Both the position numbers and the translations under genes were made by a program. Below, in pieces: positions 60,270 through 64,000 of a stretch of 64,000 bases of DNA (position 1 is its first letter; every line of letters begins with the position of its first letter). Source of the stretch: AC-32 sp963772975 (lineage in GTDB: Bacteria > Actinomycetota > Thermoleophilia > Gaiellales > Gaiellaceae); assembly GCA_963772975.1 (NCBI GenBank), contig CAVYZH010000002.1, positions 124,001 through 188,000 on the forward strand, given 5' to 3'. Below the pieces are notes generated by a model. The model worked only from the letters and a program-made list of their open reading frames with translations, ran no database searches and was not told where the DNA came from.

Positions 60270-61256
60270 ATGTATGAGCCATGGAACGCCCTTGAGGCGC
60301 CCCGGTTTACCGGGCCACGGACGTACGCCCGGCTGCCATGGGTGAAGGAATTCGACGGGGTGGACGCCGCCGTATACGGCCTCCCATGGGACGGTGGTAC
60401 GTCGTTTCGGCCCGGAGCTCGGTTCGGCCCCGAAGCGATTCGCTCGGCATCGGGCATGATCCGAACGTACAACCCTGTCCAGCGCGTGCAGGTGTTCGGG
60501 GCCCTGTCGACGATCGACTTCGGCGACGCGCCCACCGCTCCTGGCTACATCGAGGAGTCGCTGAAGCGCATGGAGCGCTTTGTGACCCCGATCGCCGAAG
60601 CAGGTGTCATCGGCATCGGAATGGGCGGCGACCATTCGGTCGCACTCGCCGAGCTCCGTGCGCTCGCTGAGGTGCACGGTCGCCTTGGGCTCGTGCAGCT
60701 CGACGCGCACACCGACCTGCAAGACACCTACAACGACTTGCCCTACTCGCACGGCACGATGTTTCGACGGGCAATCATGGAGGACGTCCTCGACCCTGCC
60801 CGTGTGATCCAGGCGGGGATGCGGGGGTCGTTGTACGCCGCGGGGGACGAAGACATCCCCTCCGACCTCGGAGTCGAGACGATCCCGTGGATCGAGCTGG
60901 CACTCTTGAGTCCCGAAGAGTTCGCGGCACGAGCACGTCGGCGAATCGGCGGCGGGCCCGCATTCCTGACCTTCGATGTGGACTTCGTCGATCCCGCCCA
61001 TTGTCCAGGTACGGGGACGCCAGAAGTTGCCGGCCCAACGGGCTTCGAGGCGATGGAATATCTCCGAGCGCTCGCCGGAATCGATTTCGTGGGCTATGAC
61101 GTCGTTGAAGTTGCTCCCCAGTACGACGGCCCGGGACAAATCACCGCGCTGTTCGCGGCCAACGCGATCTTCGAGATGCTCTCGATGATCGCGAAGCGAC
61201 GGCAGTCTGAAGCGGAGGAGACCGCGGCGGCGGGGTCGCCCATTCCCACCTCGTAG
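60270..61256 (+). CDS. Agmatinase-type ureohydrolase
   Basis: 328 residues of the arginase/agmatinase family. Dimanganese-site ligands: GGDHSVALAELRALAEVHGR, LVQLDAHTDLQDTYNDLPYS (DAHTD), SHGTMFRRAIMED, and FLTFDVDFVDPAHCPGTGTP (DVDFVDP). WDGGTSFRPGARFGPEAIR at the N-terminus is conserved. It hydrolyses a guanidino compound, most often agmatine to putrescine; some relatives act on guanidinobutyrate or guanidinopropionate. The C-terminal ~20 residues (RRQSEAEETAAAGSPIPT) are variable. No other polyamine gene is adjacent. Confidence 0.92.
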   Translation: MYEPWNALEAPRFTGPRTYARLPWVKEFDGVDAAVYGLPWDGGTSFRPGARFGPEAIRSASGMIRTYNPVQRVQVFGALSTIDFGDAPTAPGYIEESLKRMERFVTPIAEAGVIGIGMGGDHSVALAELRALAEVHGRLGLVQLDAHTDLQDTYNDLPYSHGTMFRRAIMEDVLDPARVIQAGMRGSLYAAGDEDIPSDLGVETIPWIELALLSPEEFAARARRRIGGGPAFLTFDVDFVDPAHCPGTGTPEVAGPTGFEAMEYLRALAGIDFVGYDVVEVAPQYDGPGQITALFAANAIFEMLSMIAKRRQSEAEETAAAGSPIPTS

Positions 61257-61534
61257 GACACCCGCGCTGCATGTCCAGATGCGCAGCCAGAGACCGACAT
61301 CGATCGACCTCGCAACCAGGCTGCCGCCGAGACGTTCAGTCCGGACAACGCGACGATCTGGTACGAGAACATCGAGACGGCTGAATGACAGACTCCGAAG
61401 CCTCTTGCGGTCGGCTCCCGGATCGCATTCCTGGCCCGTTTCCTCGGTCGTCGGCTGGTCTACACCTACGGGTGACATTCCCGGGGTTCGTACCTGTCCG
61501 CTGTGGTCGTAGACAGGGGCACGTTCGAACCTGA

Positions 61535-61556
61535 TGGAGCTAGCCGGACTCGAGCC
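61535..61556 (-). other. tRNA-Ala 3'-end fragment
   Basis: On the minus strand GGCTCGAGTCCGGCTAGCTC followed by CA matches the T-arm/acceptor end of the tRNA-Ala at 45296-45368 in 20 of 22 positions. No D arm or anticodon arm precedes it. Such stubs are often left by site-specific integration into tRNA genes. Confidence 0.5.
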
Positions 61557-61563
61557 GTCCAGC

Positions 61564-62911
61564 TTAGGCGGCCGGCGGAATGTTCTGGTTCCGGTGGAGA
61601 ACGTTGACCGGGTCATAGCGGCCCTTCAGAGCCTGGAGGCGCGCGAATGAGTCGGGGCCAAAGGCGGCGCGGACGCGGTCGATGGGTTCGTCGGCCTGCA
61701 TGTAGTTGGCGTAGCCGCCGCTGACCGACCAGGGCTCGATCGCGGCCGCGGTCGCGCGCGCCCAGGCAATGCTCTGATCGTCGTGGGCCGGATCGGTCCA
61801 GCTCGCCATCGCGCTGACGTTGAAGGCAGCGTCACGGTAGCCGAGTGCAGCCGCTCGCCGGCTCGACGTCCTTGGGCGTCCCGTGGAGCGACTCGATCAG
61901 GATTCCACCGGGCGGGCGGCCGAGCACGGTCATGCGGCCGAGCAGATCGTCGATCAGCTCGTCCGGCAGCTCGCCGACGAAGTGGCCCTTCCAGTAGTTG
62001 CGGTCGACGCCGTAGCCGGGATCGAAGATGCGCTGCTGTTCGAGGAAGCCCTGGCGGCGGAGGCCGTCGTTGACGAGGCGGGGCATCGCGCGGAGCGGGC
62101 GGAGAGCGTCCGGATCCTCGCCCTCGCCCGTGTAGCACGGGACGACGACGAGCTGCAGCGCGAGCGACTCGTCCGTGGTGAGCTGCGCCTGGATGCTTAG
62201 TTCGCGGGGGCCGTCTGCTGCGAGCTCGCGGAAGCGGCGGAGCGCCTCGGCCACCCCCTCTCCCTCGTACTCGAGGCGTCCGCCGACGACTCGCTCGAGC
62301 GGGTGAAGCCGGAACTCGGCCTGGGTGACGACGCCGAAGTTGCCGCCCCCTCCGCGCAGCCCCCAGAGCAGCTCGGGGTTCTGATCCTCGCTTGCGCGGA
62401 CGACCTCGCCGGCCGGCGTGACGAGCTCCGCTGCGAGCAGGTTGTCGCAGGTGAGTCCGTATTGGGCGGTCAGGTGGCCGATCCCGCCACCGAGGGTGAG
62501 ACCCGTGACCCCGGTGGAGCCGACCACGCCGCCGGGCGTGATCAGGCCGTGTGCCTGAGTCGCGGTGTCGAAGTCGAGCCAGGTGGCGCCGCCCTGGCAA
62601 GTTGCGATCCCGTTCTCGGGATCGACACGGACGTTCCGCATCCGCGAGAGGTCGATCACCAGACCGTCGTCGACGGCGCAGTGACCGGCGGGGTTGTGGC
62701 CTCCGCCGCGGACCGCGATCTCGAGGCCTCGAGCCTGGCCGAAGGCAAGGGCCGCCACCACGTCGTTCGCATCGACGCAGCGGGCGATCACCGCCGGCCG
62801 CCGATCGATCAGCAGGTTGAAGCAGAGGCGGGCCCGCTCGTACTCGCGGTCGCCCTCGACGAGCACATCGCCCGTCAGCGAATCACGGAGCTCGTCCGGA
62901 GGCTCAGGCAT
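61564..62911 (-). CDS. FAD-binding oxidoreductase (berberine-bridge type), one frameshift
   Basis: About 449 residues if one extra base near 61855 is dropped. FAD domain: AALAFGQARGLEIAVRGGGH with His (flavin-linking candidate), NPAGHCAVDDGLVIDLSRMR, GVVGSTGVTGLTLGGGIGHL, LLWGLRGGGGNFGVVTQAEF. C-terminal BBE domain in the next frame: ASWTDPAHDDQSIAWARATA, YANYMQADEPIDRVRAAFGP, RYDPVNVLHRNQNIPP. BBE-type enzymes oxidise alcohols, sugars or amines with oxygen. The flavin-linking Cys of bicovalent members is not evident. Confidence 0.85.
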
Positions 62912-63062
62912 CGCGATGTTGAAGACTCTGCCAAGGCGAAGGAGTAATCGCTCGACGAACCAACGGAAAAACTGGCGGTACGCAAGCAGACAGAGGCCTG
63001 GCTCCGTCAGCAGCTAGGAGCGCATCGACCTCGGGGTGGCCGGAGCCGGCTAGGCAGCGGCG
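62912..63062. other. Gene-free stretch
   Basis: Nothing recognisable; no frame is coding-like. Confidence 0.4.
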
Positions 63063-63227
63063 GCCCGGTCGGCACCGGTCGAGGCCCCCGATCACTGGGA
63101 CAAGGTGTTGATCGCCGGCTAAGGAGATGGAGGCCTTGCCGGCGCCCTCGGGTTCGAGGCCGCCGGCGATGATCGTCCAGTGGTTCGGACGCATTTCGCT
63201 GGCCGGAAGCTCTACGAGCTAACGTGA
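63063..63227 (+). pseudogene. Decayed C-terminal gene fragment with in-frame stop
   Basis: One frame reads RSAPVEAPDHWDKVLIAG, then TAA (63120-63122), then GDGGLAGALGFEAAGDDRPV and VRTHFAGRKLYELT before TGA. Both sides of the stop have coding-like composition and the second part ends like a real protein C-terminus. The parent family was not identified. Confidence 0.35.
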
Positions 63228-63632
63228 CTGGGCCCAAGCACGGTCGAGCCCAGCGAATCCCACTCGCCGCGGACGCGTTCGAGACCGACGATCATCCGCC
63301 TGCTTTCGTCCACTACGAAGGAAGCAACAGCAGTGTCGCCGCCGCCGACGATCTAATCAAACGTCACCGCGAGACCTCGCCAGGCTGCGTCCCACTCCGC
63401 GCGCCCTCGGTCGCGGCTGAGATCGTCACCGAGGGCGTCACGGTCACCTCGCAAACCGCGGAGGCGGCGCCGATCTCGGTCGGGATTGGTGAGACGGTTA
63501 CGAGTCTCCAGGCAGGCGGCCGCCTGGAGCTTCATGCAGGGGGCGGCGCCTGCTCCTGAGCCGTGCTGAAGACCTGCTAGGCGAGAGGCAGCGCAAGTAT
63601 GCTGGGCCTCGGAACAAAAGGAAAGGACGAGC
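63228..63632. other. Gene-free stretch upstream of the ABC binding protein
   Basis: A 111-codon frame at 63224 on the + strand has no family-like sequence. AAAGGACGAGC before 63633 is the only clear signal. Confidence 0.4.
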
Positions 63633-64000
63633 ATGCCCAGGAAGATCTGTCTCTCCGCCGGCCTCGTCACGCTGCTCCTCGTTGGCCTACTTGCGTCCGG
63701 TTGTGGAGGCAGCAGCAAAAAGTCGGCGACCACCACGTCGACATCCGCCGGGACAACGACGACACCTACCGTCGACAGCACGGTCGCGGCGGAGGTTCCC
63801 TCCGCGATCAAGTCGAAGGGCACACTGACCGTCGCCGCAGACGCCACCTATGCTCCCAACGAGTTCATCGGTAGCAACGGCAAGAGCGTCGAAGGCATGG
63901 ACCCCGACCTAGCTCAGGCCCTCGCCGCCGTCATGGGACTCAAGGTCAAGGTCGTCAACGCGAGCTTCGACGGAATCATCCCAGGGCTCGCCTCCGGCAA
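63633..64000 (+). CDS. Amino-acid-type ABC substrate-binding lipoprotein, N-terminal part
   Basis: The frame runs off the right edge after ~122 residues. It has a lipoprotein signal (LVTLLLVGLLASGC), a Ser/Thr-rich linker (SATTTSTSAGTTTTPTVDST), then the family 3 binding-protein start: SKGTLTVAADATYAPNEFIG, KSVEGMDPDLAQALAAVMGL and VVNASFDGIIPGLASG. It would deliver a polar amino acid to an ABC importer, whose permease and ATPase genes should follow. A clear ribosome-binding site (GGAAAGGACGAGC) precedes the ATG. Confidence 0.9.
   Translation, partial: MPRKICLSAGLVTLLLVGLLASGCGGSSKKSATTTSTSAGTTTTPTVDSTVAAEVPSAIKSKGTLTVAADATYAPNEFIGSNGKSVEGMDPDLAQALAAVMGLKVKVVNASFDGIIPGLASG

Overview
The window is high-GC DNA from an actinobacterial-type genome. 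The best guess is the class Thermoleophilia (Gaiellales/Solirubrobacterales-like). The reasons are very high GC, many GTG and TTG starts, four-base start/stop overlaps, an F420-type PPOX oxidoreductase, the PspA-PspAA plus PspAB-HtpX set, an NrtR-type NAD regulator and several small proteins of a kind I associate with that class. This placement is inference; no rRNA gene is present.

Layout. 0-5.7 kb: the start of a DUF255 thioredoxin-domain protein and a class III nucleotide cyclase diverge from one short promoter that has been split by a 1.45 kb insertion flanked by 19-bp direct repeats. GNAT, PLP-decarboxylase-like, HMG-CoA-lyase-like and PPOX genes follow. 5.8-9.7 kb: nadB-nadC-nadA diverges from nrtR, with a palindrome between them. 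9.8-17.2 kb: sulfite-oxidase-like enzyme, a two-ATPase ABC protein with its FtsX-type permease, an oxidoreductase and a diheme cytochrome c. 17.3-22.7 kb: the glyoxylate shunt (aceB, aceA, a GntR/FCD regulator) lies between two 99%-identical 386-bp direct repeats. 22.7-26.4 kb: zinc-type ABC uptake genes, one a permease/binding-protein fusion, diverging from a Fur/Zur regulator across a palindromic box. 26.4-34 kb: NlpC/P60 protein, membrane protein, HTH protein, NeuD-like acyltransferase, glycosyltransferase, an orphan phage-tail-tube-like protein, GNAT, GH3 protein and an ABC exporter pair. 34-44 kb: secreted beta-propeller, secreted phosphoesterase-like protein, polyphosphate kinase, histidine kinase, His/Gly-rich protein and alpha/beta hydrolase. 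44-54.5 kb: a damaged nuclease-like gene, tRNA-Ala, O-methyltransferase, AlkZ-like protein, MBL hydrolase, the Psp/HtpX set, cytochrome c, serS and tRNA-Ser. 54.5-63.6 kb: a sparser region of small proteins, short dispersed repeats, decayed fragments, a COG4315 lipoprotein, cupin, agmatinase-type ureohydrolase and FAD oxidoreductase. The window ends inside an amino-acid-type ABC binding protein.

The genes suggest an aerobic heterotroph: de novo NAD synthesis under local repression, acetate or fatty-acid growth through the glyoxylate shunt, zinc uptake under Zur control, polyphosphate storage, envelope-stress protection and c-type cytochromes.

A caution applies throughout. About a dozen genes carry single-base frameshifts and most are net +1. 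Each affected protein reads as one continuous family member once the extra base is ignored, so residual assembly error is more likely than mass pseudogenisation. Affected genes are described as whole genes with the frameshift stated.
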